DNA from: Rhodospirillaceae bacterium
Lineage (GTDB): Bacteria > Pseudomonadota > Alphaproteobacteria > Reyranellales > Reyranellaceae
Reading direction: 5' to 3'
Length of the DNA: 42,627 nucleotides
Assembly: GCA_009772935.1 (NCBI GenBank)
Contig: WOUR01000044.1
Coordinates: 1-42,627, forward strand
The translations under genes were made by a program, and so were the position numbers. Positions 1 to 8,326 of the stretch are shown here, in pieces. Within the stretch, counting starts at the first letter, position 1. Each line of letters starts with the position of its first letter. A model generated the notes under the pieces. That model was not told where the DNA came from and did no database searches. It saw only the letters and a program-made list of their open reading frames with translations.

Positions 1-909
1 GCCGCGACGCTCGACACGCCCGAGGGCCGGCTGGTCATCGGCACCGGCCTCGAAGCCGGGCGCAGCGAGAGCAGTGCGCCGCGCCGCGCCGTGCGCATCG
101 ACGGCCGGCCGATGCAGAGCCAGACCGCGCTGGGCCAGCACGTCGCCGCGGTGTGGCTGACGCCGCAGCTCGACCGGCTGTTCCTCGACGGTGCAACCGA
201 ACGGCGGCGCTTCCTCGACCGGCTGGTGACGGCGTTGCATCCCGAGCATGCCGGCGACGTCGCAGCCTACGAGAATGCGCAGCGCCAACGCAGCCGACTC
301 CTCGGAGAGGGCAACCGCGACCCGCACTGGTTCACGGCGCTGGAAGACACGATGGCCCGCCACGGCGTCGCGTTGGCGGCCGCGCGCGCCGACACGGTGC
401 AGCGTCTCGACGCCGCCGCACGTCTGGGGGTCGGCCCCTTTCCCCGGGCTTCGCTCGCCATGGCGGGAGAGGTCGACCGCTGGATCGCCACCCTGCCTGC
501 GATCGACGTCGAGGACCGGCTTCGCGACGAGTTGGCAGCCAGCCGCTTGCGCGACGGCGAAGCCGGCACCACGTCCTGCGGACCGCACCGCAGCGATCTC
601 GCGGTGCGTCATCTCGATCTCGACCTGCCGGCGGCCGAGGGGTCGACCGGCCAGCAGAAGGCGGTCCTCGTCTCGATCGCGCTGGCGCATGCAAGGCTGG
701 TGGCGCTGTCGCGCGGCCGGCCGCCGCTGCTGCTGCTCGACGAAATCGCGGCCCACCTCGACGAGGAGCGCCGGCGGGCGCTGTTCGACGAGGTGGTGGC
801 GCTGGGTGTCCAGAGCTGGATGACCGGCACCGATGCCGAACTCTTTGCGCCGCTCCGCGGCCGCGCGCAGATCCTGCGCGTGGCTGACGGCTCGATCGCG
901 GCGGTCTGA
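1..909 (+). CDS. recF: DNA replication/repair protein RecF, 5' end missing
   Basis: RecF is an SMC-like ATPase that binds gapped DNA and helps RecOR load RecA. The frame is open from base 1, so the N-terminal part with the Walker A site lies outside the window. About 302 residues remain. Visible landmarks are the central helical arm (RRRFLDRLV onward), the ABC-type signature around STGQQKAVL (near 645-665) and a Walker B strand PPLLLLDEIAAHLDEER (near 720-770), which are in the order expected for this family. The stop at 907-909 is followed 22 bases later by gyrB on the same strand, the usual recF-gyrB order near bacterial origins. Identification is secure; only the start is unknown. Confidence 0.95.
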   Translation, partial: AATLDTPEGRLVIGTGLEAGRSESSAPRRAVRIDGRPMQSQTALGQHVAAVWLTPQLDRLFLDGATERRRFLDRLVTALHPEHAGDVAAYENAQRQRSRLLGEGNRDPHWFTALEDTMARHGVALAAARADTVQRLDAAARLGVGPFPRASLAMAGEVDRWIATLPAIDVEDRLRDELAASRLRDGEAGTTSCGPHRSDLAVRHLDLDLPAAEGSTGQQKAVLVSIALAHARLVALSRGRPPLLLLDEIAAHLDEERRRALFDEVVALGVQSWMTGTDAELFAPLRGRAQILRVADGSIAAV

Positions 910-931
910 ACTCTTTTCGAAAGCCAGGATC

Positions 932-3373
932 ATGAGCGACAACGACATCACGCCGGGCGCCGAGGATTACGGCGCCGATTCCATCAAGGTGCTGCGCGGC
1001 CTCGAGGCCGTCCGCAAGCGCCCGGGCATGTATATCGGCGACACCGATGACGGCACCGGCCTGCACCACATGGTCTACGAGATCGTCGACAATGCGATCG
1101 ACGAGGCGCTGGCGGGCTATTGCGACAAGGTCGACGTCATCCTGCACGGCGACGGCTCGGCCACGGTGCGCGACAACGGCCGCGGCGTGCCGACCGACAT
1201 CCACAAGGAAGAGGGCATCTCGGCCGCCAATGTGATCTTCACGCAGCTCCACGCCGGCGGAAAGTTCGACCAGAATTCCTATAAGGTGTCGGGCGGCCTG
1301 CACGGCGTCGGCGCCGCGGTGGTGAATGCGTTGTCCGAGCGCCTGGACCTGCGCATCTGGCGCAACGGCAAGGAACACCACATGATCTTCCGGCACGGCG
1401 AGCCGGAAGGCGACCTGAAGATCGTGGGCGAGGCCGACCAGGGCCAGCACGGCACGGAAGTGACCTTCCTGCCGTCGACCGGCACCTTCACCAACACCGA
1501 GTTCGATTTCGCGACGCTCGAGCACCGGCTGCGCGAGCTCGCCTTCCTGAACTCGGGCGTGCGGGTCGTGCTGACCGACGAGCGCGGCGCCGAGCAGAAG
1601 GTCTCCGAGCTGTTCTACGAGGGCGGCGTCGAGGCCTTCGCCAAGTATCTCGACCGCAACAAATCGGTGCTGCACGACCCGCCGGTGTCGATCCGCGGCG
1701 AGAAGGACGGCATCACCGTCGAAGTCGCGATGCAGTGGAACGACAGCTATCACGAGACGATGCTGTGCTTCACCAACAACATCCCGCAGCGCGACGGTGG
1801 CACCCATCTCGCGGGTTTCCGCGGCGCGCTGACCCGCACGCTGAACAAATATGCCGACGAGAGCGGCATCTCCAAGAAGGAGAAGGTCGGCCTCACAGGC
1901 GACGACATGCGCGAGGGCCTGACCTGCGTGCTGTCGGTGAAAGTGCCCGATCCGAAGTTCTCCTCGCAGACCAAGGACAAGCTGGTCTCCTCGGAAGTGC
2001 GCCCGGTCGTCGAGTCCGTCGTTGCCGACAAGTTCGGCCAGTGGCTCGAGGAGCATCCCGCCGAGACGCGCAAGATTCTCACCAAGGTCGTCGAGGCCGC
2101 CGCCGCCCGCGAGGCCGCGAAAAAAGCCCGCGAACTCACCCGCCGCAAGGGCGCGCTCGACGTCTCGTCGCTGCCCGGCAAGCTCGCCGACTGCCAGGAG
2201 CGCGATCCGGCACTCTCCGAGCTGTTCATCGTCGAGGGCGATTCGGCCGGCGGCTCGGCCAAGCAGGGCCGCAACCGCGCCAACCAGGCGATCCTGCCGT
2301 TGCGCGGTAAGATCCTGAACGTCGAGCGCGCGCGCTTCGACAAGATGCTGGGCTCGGCGGAAATCGGCACGCTGATCACGGCGCTGGGCACCGGCATCGG
2401 CCACGACGACTTCAACCTCGACAAGCTGCGCTATCACAAGATCATCATCATGACGGACGCCGATGTCGACGGCTCGCACATCCGCACGCTCCTGATGACG
2501 TTCTTCTATCGCCAGATGCGCGACCTCATTGATCGTGGCTACCTCTACATCGCCCAGCCGCCGCTGTTCAAAGCGGCGAAGGGCAAGTCGGCAATCTACC
2601 TCAAGGACGAGCGCGCGCTCGACGACCATCTGATCCAGACCGGCCTCGAGGGTGCCACCCTGCAGCTCGGCAGCGGCAGCGTCCTCGCCAAGGACGATCT
2701 GCGCAACACGGTGGACATCGCCCGCTCGGTGACCAACCTCGTGAAGCCGCTGGCCCTGTCGCGCCGCGTCACCAGCCAGGCCGTGATCGAGCAGGCGGCG
2801 ATCGCCGGCGCCCTCAAGCCCGACGTGCTGGCTGATCCGGTGCTGGCCAAGCAGACGGCCGACTACATCGCCAAGCGTCTCGACGTCGTCAGCCCGCTGC
2901 TGGAGAAGGGCTGGACCGGCGAGCCGATGGCCGACGGCGGTCTCGCCTTCACGCGTCGACTGCGCGGCGTGAGCGAGCGGCACGTGATCGACGGACCGCT
3001 GACCCGCAGCGCCGAGGCCCGCAAGCTCGATGCGCTGGCCGACGAGCTGCAGGCCGTCTACCAGAAGCCCGGCATCTTCGCGGTCAAGGACAAGGAGACC
3101 CGGATCGCCTCGCCGACCGAGCTGTTCGCCGCCGTTCTAGAGGCCGGCCGCAAGGGCGTCACGATCCAGCGCTACAAGGGCTTGGGCGAGATGAATCCCG
3201 ACCAGCTCTGGGAGACCACCCTCGATCCCGAGGCGCGTACGCTCCTGCAGGTCCGTATCAACCATGCCGACGAGGCCGACGAGATCTTCTCGACCCTGAT
3301 GGGCGACGTGGTAGAGCCGCGCCGCGAATTCATCCAGGAGAACGCACTGAAGGTGGCGAACCTCGATGTCTAG
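932..3373 (+). CDS. gyrB: DNA gyrase subunit B
   Basis: GyrB is the ATPase subunit of the type II topoisomerase that introduces negative supercoils. The 813-residue product has the GHKL ATPase motifs in order: EIVDNAIDEAL, DNGRGVP and GGLHGVGAAVVNAL. The TOPRIM domain follows, with ELFIVEGDSAGGSAKQGR and the acidic MTDADVDGSH. The C-terminal tail has YKGLGEMNPDQLWETT. The ATG at 932 gives the usual MSDN-type start; the frame is open upstream to 833 but that part reads as out-of-frame recF. The length matches other alphaproteobacterial GyrB proteins. The last bases overlap the ATG of the next gene by 8 bases, so the two are probably translationally coupled. Confidence 0.97.
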   Translation: MSDNDITPGAEDYGADSIKVLRGLEAVRKRPGMYIGDTDDGTGLHHMVYEIVDNAIDEALAGYCDKVDVILHGDGSATVRDNGRGVPTDIHKEEGISAANVIFTQLHAGGKFDQNSYKVSGGLHGVGAAVVNALSERLDLRIWRNGKEHHMIFRHGEPEGDLKIVGEADQGQHGTEVTFLPSTGTFTNTEFDFATLEHRLRELAFLNSGVRVVLTDERGAEQKVSELFYEGGVEAFAKYLDRNKSVLHDPPVSIRGEKDGITVEVAMQWNDSYHETMLCFTNNIPQRDGGTHLAGFRGALTRTLNKYADESGISKKEKVGLTGDDMREGLTCVLSVKVPDPKFSSQTKDKLVSSEVRPVVESVVADKFGQWLEEHPAETRKILTKVVEAAAAREAAKKARELTRRKGALDVSSLPGKLADCQERDPALSELFIVEGDSAGGSAKQGRNRANQAILPLRGKILNVERARFDKMLGSAEIGTLITALGTGIGHDDFNLDKLRYHKIIIMTDADVDGSHIRTLLMTFFYRQMRDLIDRGYLYIAQPPLFKAAKGKSAIYLKDERALDDHLIQTGLEGATLQLGSGSVLAKDDLRNTVDIARSVTNLVKPLALSRRVTSQAVIEQAAIAGALKPDVLADPVLAKQTADYIAKRLDVVSPLLEKGWTGEPMADGGLAFTRRLRGVSERHVIDGPLTRSAEARKLDALADELQAVYQKPGIFAVKDKETRIASPTELFAAVLEAGRKGVTIQRYKGLGEMNPDQLWETTLDPEARTLLQVRINHADEADEIFSTLMGDVVEPRREFIQENALKVANLDV

Positions 3374-3962
3374 AACCGCGAGGGCCCTGATCGCCGCGCT
3401 GCTCTTGGCCTGCGCCGTCCCGGTCGCGGCATCGGCCCAGACCCAGTCGACGACGCCGACGACCAACGCCGGCACCAAGCTCAACTTTCCAGCGAGCCTG
3501 GGCGGCGCCACCTTCGAGCGCTCGGTCAACTATGCCGCGCCACCGGCCAACAACCCCGGCCAGGGCATGGCCTACCAGTATTCGACGCCGAAGCGGCTGA
3601 CGATCAGCGTCCAGGTCTACGACCTCGGCCGCCGCGTGCCGTCCGGCGCCGACAATCCGACGGTGACCGGCCAGTTCAACGCCGAACTCAGCGCGGCCGA
3701 GCAGCAGTTCAAGCACGCCGGCTACACGGCCTTCCAGAAGCCGTCGGTGCCCTCGAGTTGCACCTATGGTTCGGTGACCTTCCGCTGCGTCACCTACAGC
3801 GGCGTCACCCAGGGCAATTCGCGGGTCTACAGCAAGCTGCTGCTGACCGGCTTCCGCGATCACTTCGTCAAGATCCGGATCGACTGGGCGCAATCGCAGC
3901 AGCAGAACGCGGCCGACGCCGATGCCGCGCTCCAAGCCTTCGTGCCGGCCCTGATGCGCTGA
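3366..3962 (+). CDS. Secreted protein of unknown function
   Basis: A 198-residue protein starting inside the end of gyrB (8-base overlap). Residues 1-25 form a clear Sec signal peptide: basic start, a hydrophobic stretch ALIAALLLACAVPVAA and an ASAQ cleavage site. The mature part is rich in Thr, Asn, Ala and Tyr, with two Cys residues near 132 and 139 (SSCTYGSVTFRC) that could form a disulfide. The C-terminal third (SKLLLTGFRDHFVKIRIDW) looks like a beta-rich periplasmic domain. I recognise no named family. The overlap with gyrB may simply allow read-through transcription rather than show a shared role. It is most likely periplasmic. Confidence 0.8.
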   Translation: MSRTARALIAALLLACAVPVAASAQTQSTTPTTNAGTKLNFPASLGGATFERSVNYAAPPANNPGQGMAYQYSTPKRLTISVQVYDLGRRVPSGADNPTVTGQFNAELSAAEQQFKHAGYTAFQKPSVPSSCTYGSVTFRCVTYSGVTQGNSRVYSKLLLTGFRDHFVKIRIDWAQSQQQNAADADAALQAFVPALMR

Positions 3963-3974
3963 GGCTCGCAGGCG

Positions 3975-4895
3975 TCACCGCAGGCCGAACCGCCGGAAGG
4001 TTCCGATCGTCGTCAGCAGGCCCAGCGTGACGAGGCAGAGGCCCGCGATCTGCAGGGCCCCGGGAATTTCCCCCACGATCGGAATCCCGACCAGCACCGA
4101 GAGAGCCGGCACGATGGCCGGAAACAGCACCGCGCGGCTCACGCCGAGGAAGATCACGGCCTGGCTGTAGGCCACCATGGTAATGGCACCCTGTAGGCCG
4201 CCCTGAACCAGCCCCTGGAAGACCAGCATGCCGAGCGGCAGCGCCTGCAGGTGCGCGATGCCCATCACAGCGAGGTAGATCGGTGTCGTCAGCAGGAACG
4301 ACAGCACCGCCACCACGGCAGTCGCCTGCAGTGCGGGCAGGCGCCAGTGCCGCAGCAGCAGGGTGAAGCCCGCCCACAACACGCTCGACGCGAAGAACAG
4401 GAGATCGCCCAGCCAGGCGCGCTCGCCCGCCGGCTGGGTAAGCCCGTCCCAGCCGATCAGGAAGATGCCCGCCAGCACGATGGCGGCGCCGACCAGATGG
4501 TTGCGGCTCAATCGTTCGCGCAGGAACAGGGCGGCGCCAATGGTGCTGACGATGGTCACCGTCGAGGGCGCGATCACGGCGCCATGGGCGAGCGGCGCAA
4601 AGCCATATCCCCCGGTCTGCAGCAGCGCGAAGGGAGCGCCTCCCAGAAGCGTGAGGATCAGCGACCGGCGCAGGCCGATCCCGGCGAAGTCACGCGGCCC
4701 GTAACGCAGCAGCAGCGGCAGCATGATCGCGCCGGCCACGACGTAGCGGGCGAAGATCATGTCGACGGCGCCGAGGCCGCCCAGGATGCCGGCACGCGCC
4801 GACGCGAACGACAGCGACGCTCCCAGCGCCATGATGGCGCCGCACAGGAAACCCCAGTGGTCGCGTGTGATTCGCACGGGTATTCCCTCGGCCAT
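3975..4895 (-). CDS. EamA/DMT-family transporter
   Basis: A 306-residue protein with about ten predicted membrane segments arranged as two EamA repeats, typical of drug/metabolite exporters such as RhtA or YdcZ-like carriers. Visible cues are IMALGASLSFASARAG in the first helix, FLRERLSRNHLVGAAIVLAGI at the end of the first repeat, and PALSVLVGIPIVGEIPGALQIAG in the second. I chose the ATG at 4895 because AAGGG lies just upstream; a GTG at 4910 in the same frame is an alternative. It diverges from a TetR regulator across about 77 bases, the usual arrangement for a TetR-controlled exporter. The substrate cannot be told from the sequence. Confidence 0.9.
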   Translation of the reverse strand: MAEGIPVRITRDHWGFLCGAIMALGASLSFASARAGILGGLGAVDMIFARYVVAGAIMLPLLLRYGPRDFAGIGLRRSLILTLLGGAPFALLQTGGYGFAPLAHGAVIAPSTVTIVSTIGAALFLRERLSRNHLVGAAIVLAGIFLIGWDGLTQPAGERAWLGDLLFFASSVLWAGFTLLLRHWRLPALQATAVVAVLSFLLTTPIYLAVMGIAHLQALPLGMLVFQGLVQGGLQGAITMVAYSQAVIFLGVSRAVLFPAIVPALSVLVGIPIVGEIPGALQIAGLCLVTLGLLTTIGTFRRFGLR

Positions 4896-4923
4896 GCCCT
4901 TCGCTAGCACGGTGCGAGCCAGC

Positions 4924-4941
4924 GCACACGAATTTTAGTGC
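4924..4941. promoter_or_regulatory. Imperfect inverted repeat, possible TetR operator
   Basis: GCAC and GTGC half-sites flank an AT-rich centre (CACGAATTTTAGTG at 4927-4940) in the 77-base gap between the divergent EamA and TetR genes. The position fits an operator controlling both genes. The symmetry is partial, so this is a suggestion only. Confidence 0.3.
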
Positions 4942-4972
4942 AATCGTTCCAGAATCGCGCTCTCATGCTGCC

Positions 4973-5563
4973 ATGGCTCGCCTGAGGGAATTCGATGAGG
5001 ACCGCGCGCTCGATGCCGCCGTCGACTGTTTCTGGAATCGAGGCTACGAGGCCACGTCGGTGCGCGACCTCGCGCGCGAGATGGGGATCGGCGGCGCCAG
5101 CCTCTACAATGCGTTCGGCGGCAAGCGCGCTTTGTTCGAGCGCGTCCTCGAACGCTACGCCAACCGCTCGACCCGCGAGCGCATCGCGCGACTCGAGGCC
5201 AGTCACCGTCCCCGCGAGGCGATCCGCGCGTTCCTGGCGGAGGTGATCGACCGTTCGCTGAAGGATCGCGACTGCAAGGGCTGCCTGCTGGTGAATTCCG
5301 CGCTCGACGTGGCGCCGCACGACGCCGAGCTCGGCCGCGTGGTCACGGGCTATCTCGAAGAGATTCGCTCGTTCTTCCGACGCAACGTCGAGGCGGCCAT
5401 CGCGGCCGGAGAGACACCGCGCGGCACCGATGCCGAGGCCCTGTCGATCCACCTGCTGGGCGTGCTGATGGGCATGCGCGTGCTGTCGCGAACGGGCGCC
5501 CGCCGGCGCACGCTGGAAGCGGTGGTCCAGCCGGCACTCGACCTTCTGGAGAAGCCGCATTGA
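4973..5563 (+). CDS. TetR/AcrR-family transcriptional regulator
   Basis: A 196-residue one-component regulator. Residues 1-60 contain the TetR helix-turn-helix: FDEDRALDAAVDCFWNRGYEATSVRDLAREMGI, then GGASLYNAFGGKRALF, which is the recognition helix and the usual YxxFxxK end. The remaining residues form the all-helical ligand domain; CKGCLLVNSALD near residues 103-114 resembles the TetR_C domain seen in YxaF/LmrA-like regulators. It diverges from the EamA exporter and overlaps the next gene (TTGA), so it probably controls the exporter and heads an operon with the DUF1330 and PrdB-like genes. The effector is unknown. Confidence 0.92.
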   Translation: MARLREFDEDRALDAAVDCFWNRGYEATSVRDLAREMGIGGASLYNAFGGKRALFERVLERYANRSTRERIARLEASHRPREAIRAFLAEVIDRSLKDRDCKGCLLVNSALDVAPHDAELGRVVTGYLEEIRSFFRRNVEAAIAAGETPRGTDAEALSIHLLGVLMGMRVLSRTGARRRTLEAVVQPALDLLEKPH

Positions 5564-5949
5564 TCGACCATCTGAATGCTGCCGCCCTGGAAGCGCTGCC
5601 GGACAACGTTCCCGTGGTGATGCTGAACCTGATGCGCTTCCGCGAGCGTTCGCTCGACGGCCGGGGCAGCGGCTGGGACGCCTATCTGCGCTACAGCGCG
5701 CTCACCATAAAGCTGATCAAGGCGCAGGGCGGCACCATCATCTGGACCGGCGAAGCCGAGACCGTGGCGCTTGGCGACCCGGACCGGCATCGCTGGGATT
5801 ACGTGGCGCTGGTGCGCTATCCGTCGCGCGCCGCCTTCCTCGCCATGATGGATTCGCCCGAGTACGCAGCGGCCAATGTCGAGCGCGAGAACGGCTGCCT
5901 CGACCACGCGATCGTCGCCGCGCGCGAGACCTATCGCAAATTCACATGA
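5560..5949 (+). CDS. DUF1330-like small protein
   Basis: A 129-residue protein of the dimeric alpha-beta barrel (ferredoxin-like) type related to DUF1330. Cues are PVVMLNLMRFRERS near residues 14-27, WDAYLRYSALTIKLIKAQGG, and the ending DYVALVRYPSRAAFLAMMDSPEYA, which is the typical last strand and helix of the fold. I chose the TTG at 5560, which overlaps the TetR stop; no ATG lies near the beginning of the conserved part. Proteins of this fold are often small-molecule-binding or monooxygenase-like, but no reaction can be assigned. The next gene starts 13 bases after its stop, so it belongs to the same operon as the PrdB-like selenoprotein. Confidence 0.8.
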   Translation: MIDHLNAAALEALPDNVPVVMLNLMRFRERSLDGRGSGWDAYLRYSALTIKLIKAQGGTIIWTGEAETVALGDPDRHRWDYVALVRYPSRAAFLAMMDSPEYAAANVERENGCLDHAIVAARETYRKFT

Positions 5950-5962
5950 GGAGCGCGACGCC

Positions 5963-7135
5963 ATGGTGAAACGTCTCAGCGACATGCCCGAGGTCGAGGC
6001 CCACCACCTGCGGCGCATCGAGTGTCCCACCTTCGACGACACGCTGGCGCTGCCCGGCAAGCCGCTCAGCCAGCGCCGCGTTGCGCTGATCTCGACGGCG
6101 GGCCTGCACCGGCGCGGCGACCGGCCATTCCGACCCGGCGACGGGAGCTATCGCGTCATCCCGGCCGGGACCCCGGCACGCGACCTGGTGATGAGCCACA
6201 TCTCGGTGAACTTCGACCGCACGGGCTTCCAGCAGGACCACAACGTCGCCTTCCCGATCGACCGGCTGCGCGAGTTGGTCGAGGAGGGCGTCGTCGGCTC
6301 GATGGCCTCGATGCACTATTCGTTCATGGGCGCGTTCCCGCCCGATGCGGCCGAGCCGCATGCCCAGCATCTCGCCGGCCTGCTGAAACAGGATGCCGTC
6401 GACGCGGCGCTTCTCGTTCCCGTTTGACCCGCCTGCACGCGCGCCGTTGGCGCGCTGGGCCACTTCCTCGAGCGTCAGGGCATCCCGACCGCCAGCATCA
6501 GCCTGGTGCGGGAGCACACCGAAGCCATCCGTCCGCCACGCGCCCTCTGGGTCACGTTCGAACTCGGCCGGCCGCTCGGCATCCCGGACGATCCCGACTT
6601 CCAGCGTCGCGTGCTGCGCGCGACAGCCGAGCTGCTGGAGCGTACCGACGGACCGCTGATTGCCGACTATCCCGAGGAGGTCGCCGAGGAAGCCGACTTC
6701 ACCGGCTGGGCCTGCCCGATCAACCTGACGCCCCAGGCAACCGGTACGCTGGCGGCCGAGATCGACCGTCTGGCGACCTGGCACGACCAGAGCGTCGCAA
6801 GAACGGGCCGCACCACCGTCGGCGTCTCCGGCCTCGACATGCCGGCAGCCGGCGCCCTTCTCTCCGCCGCCCTGGCCGGCGATCTGCCGCCCGCGCAGAC
6901 GCTCAAGGAAGCCGTCGACGATCTCCGCGCCTACTATCTGGAGGCGGCCTCGGCCTTTCCCGATCCCGGTACGGCGAAGAAACGCAAGGCGTGGCTGTGG
7001 GACGAGACCGTGTTCGGCAAGGCGTTGCTCGACCTGCAGCCGCGGCTGGCGGCGAGCGAACACCCACAGCACAGGATCCTGGGGAACCTCACCCTGATCC
7101 CCGCGACCGAGAGGTATAGGCTGGCGAAGAAGTAG
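5963..7135 (+). CDS. PrdB/GrdB-like selenoprotein reductase, with in-frame TGA read as selenocysteine 155
   Basis: I read this as one 390-residue protein through the TGA at 6425-6427. Residues 35-155 follow the D-proline reductase PrdB / glycine reductase GrdB pattern: VALISTAGLHRRGDRPF, YRVIPAGTP, VMSHISVNFDR, FPIDRLRELVEEGVVGS and HYSFMGAFPP. The TGA falls exactly where the family has its redox residue, giving LLVPV-U-PACTRAVG, a U-x-x-C motif. After the TGA the same frame stays open for 235 codons and continues the family pattern (FLERQGIPTASISLV, RPPRALWVTFELGRP), with unchanged codon use. About 150 extra C-terminal residues have no assigned fold. The ATG at 5963 is preceded by GAGGAG. 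It is likely a cytoplasmic thiol/selenol enzyme; the substrate is unknown. The alternative is a recent nonsense mutation of a Cys codon, made less likely by the intact downstream frame and hairpin. Selenocysteine genes are not in this window. Confidence 0.82.
6425..6460 (+). promoter_or_regulatory. Candidate bacterial SECIS element after the in-frame TGA
   Basis: A perfect 7-bp GC stem (GCGCGCC at 6439-6445 with GGCGCGC at 6449-6455) closes a GTT loop at 6446-6448. Outer pairing of 6431-6433 with 6458-6460 extends it through an internal loop. The loop begins with G, and 18 bases separate it from the TGA, within the spacing known for bacterial SelB-binding hairpins. The TGA is followed by C, a context that favours recoding. 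The stem is also coding sequence, and GC-rich DNA forms chance stems, so this supports selenocysteine but does not prove it. Confidence 0.65.
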
Positions 7136-7168
7136 AACCTCACGCAGGCATTCATACTGAAATTCGTC

Positions 7169-7357
7169 GTGGCGGCGCGCCACCCGACCAGACACGCGCC
7201 AGGCAGCAAAGCCTATAGCGTTCCCCGCCCGGTCGTCCGTATCGTCGACCGCGACGGCATGAACAGAGCAAAGCTCTTCGAAGACACATACCGCAAACGC
7301 GCACTCGGCGGCCTCATCATCGAGACCTTCGACAGAGTCGCCGCCATGCGCAGCTAG
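7169..7357 (+). CDS. Small hypothetical ORF, doubtful
   Basis: A 62-codon frame from a GTG, or 33 codons from the ATG at 7259, lies between the selenoprotein stop and the convergent kinase gene. It is in the same frame as the selenoprotein, with the TAG at 7133-7135 separating them. The C-terminal part (AKLFEDTYRKRALGGLIIETFDRVAAM) looks helical and protein-like, but I recognise no family and see no convincing ribosome-binding site. It may be a gene remnant or chance. Nothing else is visible in the gap 7136-7358. Confidence 0.25.
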   Translation: MAARHPTRHAPGSKAYSVPRPVVRIVDRDGMNRAKLFEDTYRKRALGGLIIETFDRVAAMRS

Positions 7358-7358
7358 T

Positions 7359-7910
7359 CTAGGGAATCGCCGTGCCGCTGCCCTGCGCGAGAACAGCCGC
7401 GACGAGGGTATCGAGAGGATACGAGGAGTCGAGCCGAAGCACTGGCGCAGTCTGCGTCGCCAGCCAGGTTTCGTGGGCGATCCGGCTGCGCTGCTCCAAT
7501 CCTGCGGCGTCGTAGGCTTCCGCCCATGCGAGGAAGGCGGCGCTCGCGCCGGCCATGTCGCCGCCCGGTTCCAGCCGCGCGCCGTATCTCACTGCTTCCC
7601 GACGCCTCAACCTTTGCATGCGCACGAGCGGCTTGAGCTGCAGGAAGACGATGAGATCGTAGAATGGCTCGATCGGTGTCGCCCATTTCAGGGCCGACCC
7701 CGAAAATACCCAGTTCCCCGTTACCGGGGCCAGCCGAAGAAGCATTGCGAGCCGCTCCTCCGGGGAACGACGCGTCGTAAAGGGCGGATCCGTCGGCATC
7801 CAGAAGAGCGCATCGGAGTCGATTTGCGGAACGCCAAGACGAGCGGCAACCGCTGCCCCCAGAGTGGTGGTGCCTGAGCCCGAAGCCCCGACGATATGGA
7901 TCCGCGCCAT
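7359..7910 (-). CDS. P-loop NTPase, adenylate-kinase-like
   Basis: A 183-residue protein with the Walker A sequence GASGSGTTT at residues 8-16, next to the initial IHIVG strand. A following DSDALFW segment and a basic RLRRREAVRYG stretch fit a lid or NMP-binding role. This arrangement is seen in small nucleotide or shikimate-kinase-like proteins annotated as AAA or adenylate kinase (FlaR-like). The acceptor is unknown. It is the last gene of a three-gene minus-strand operon; its ATG lies 10 bases after the PaaI thioesterase stop. It meets the selenoprotein region tail to tail. Confidence 0.85.
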   Translation of the reverse strand: MARIHIVGASGSGTTTLGAAVAARLGVPQIDSDALFWMPTDPPFTTRRSPEERLAMLLRLAPVTGNWVFSGSALKWATPIEPFYDLIVFLQLKPLVRMQRLRRREAVRYGARLEPGGDMAGASAAFLAWAEAYDAAGLEQRSRIAHETWLATQTAPVLRLDSSYPLDTLVAAVLAQGSGTAIP

Positions 7911-7920
7911 AACGCGCGTT

Positions 7921-8316
7921 CTAAAGCACCATCTGCGTCTGCGTCACCACCGCCACGAGCTTGCCCTCGGCGGTGGTGATGCGGGTCGTCCAGACCATGG
8001 TGCGGCGGCCGCGATGGACCGGCGTGGTCTCGCCGATCACCGTGGTGCCGACCGGCGCCGGCCCGACGAAGTTGGTCTTGCTCTCGATCGTCGTCGTGCC
8101 CTTGCCCTCGGGCAGGTTGAGCACGGTGGCGGCGGCCCCCAGCGTGTCGGCAAAGGCCATGACCGCGCCACCGTGCAGGATCGCGGGCCGCGTGCAGAGC
8201 TCGGGGCGTACGACCATCTCGGCCTTCACCACGGTCTCGCTCGCTTCCGTGAACTTCAGCCCCAGGACTTCGGCGAAGGGCAGCTTGATGTCGTTCAGGA
8301 GCTGAAGCTTGTCCAT
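7921..8316 (-). CDS. PaaI-family hotdog thioesterase
   Basis: A 131-residue hotdog-fold protein. The family signature HGGAVMAFADTLGAAAT near residues 48-64 carries the HGG turn and catalytic Asp typical of PaaI-type acyl-CoA thioesterases. The second half has TTIESKTNFVGPAPVG and the two long strands TMVWTTRITTAEGKLVAVVTQTQMVL. It probably hydrolyses aryl- or acyl-CoA esters in the cytoplasm. AAGGGA stands upstream of the ATG at 8316. It sits between a membrane protein gene and a P-loop kinase gene with 10-base gaps on both sides, which indicates one transcript. Confidence 0.9.
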   Translation of the reverse strand: MDKLQLLNDIKLPFAEVLGLKFTEASETVVKAEMVVRPELCTRPAILHGGAVMAFADTLGAAATVLNLPEGKGTTTIESKTNFVGPAPVGTTVIGETTPVHRGRRTMVWTTRITTAEGKLVAVVTQTQMVL

Positions 8317-8326
8317 GATCGTTCCC

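Noticed and set aside
332..2983. An 883-codon minus-strand frame opposite recF and gyrB
   Set aside because: RecF and GyrB on the plus strand are certain, and the antisense product has low-complexity composition.
6506..7135. A separate gene starting at an ATG at about 6506 for the second half of the selenoprotein
   Set aside because: The in-frame sequence between the TGA and 6506 already matches the family (ACTRAVGALGHFLERQGIP), so a start at 6506 would lose conserved sequence.
7133..7357. A second read-through, of the TAG at 7133-7135, into the following small frame
   Set aside because: The selenoprotein appears complete, no hairpin or amber-recoding signal is seen, and the added sequence has no family match.
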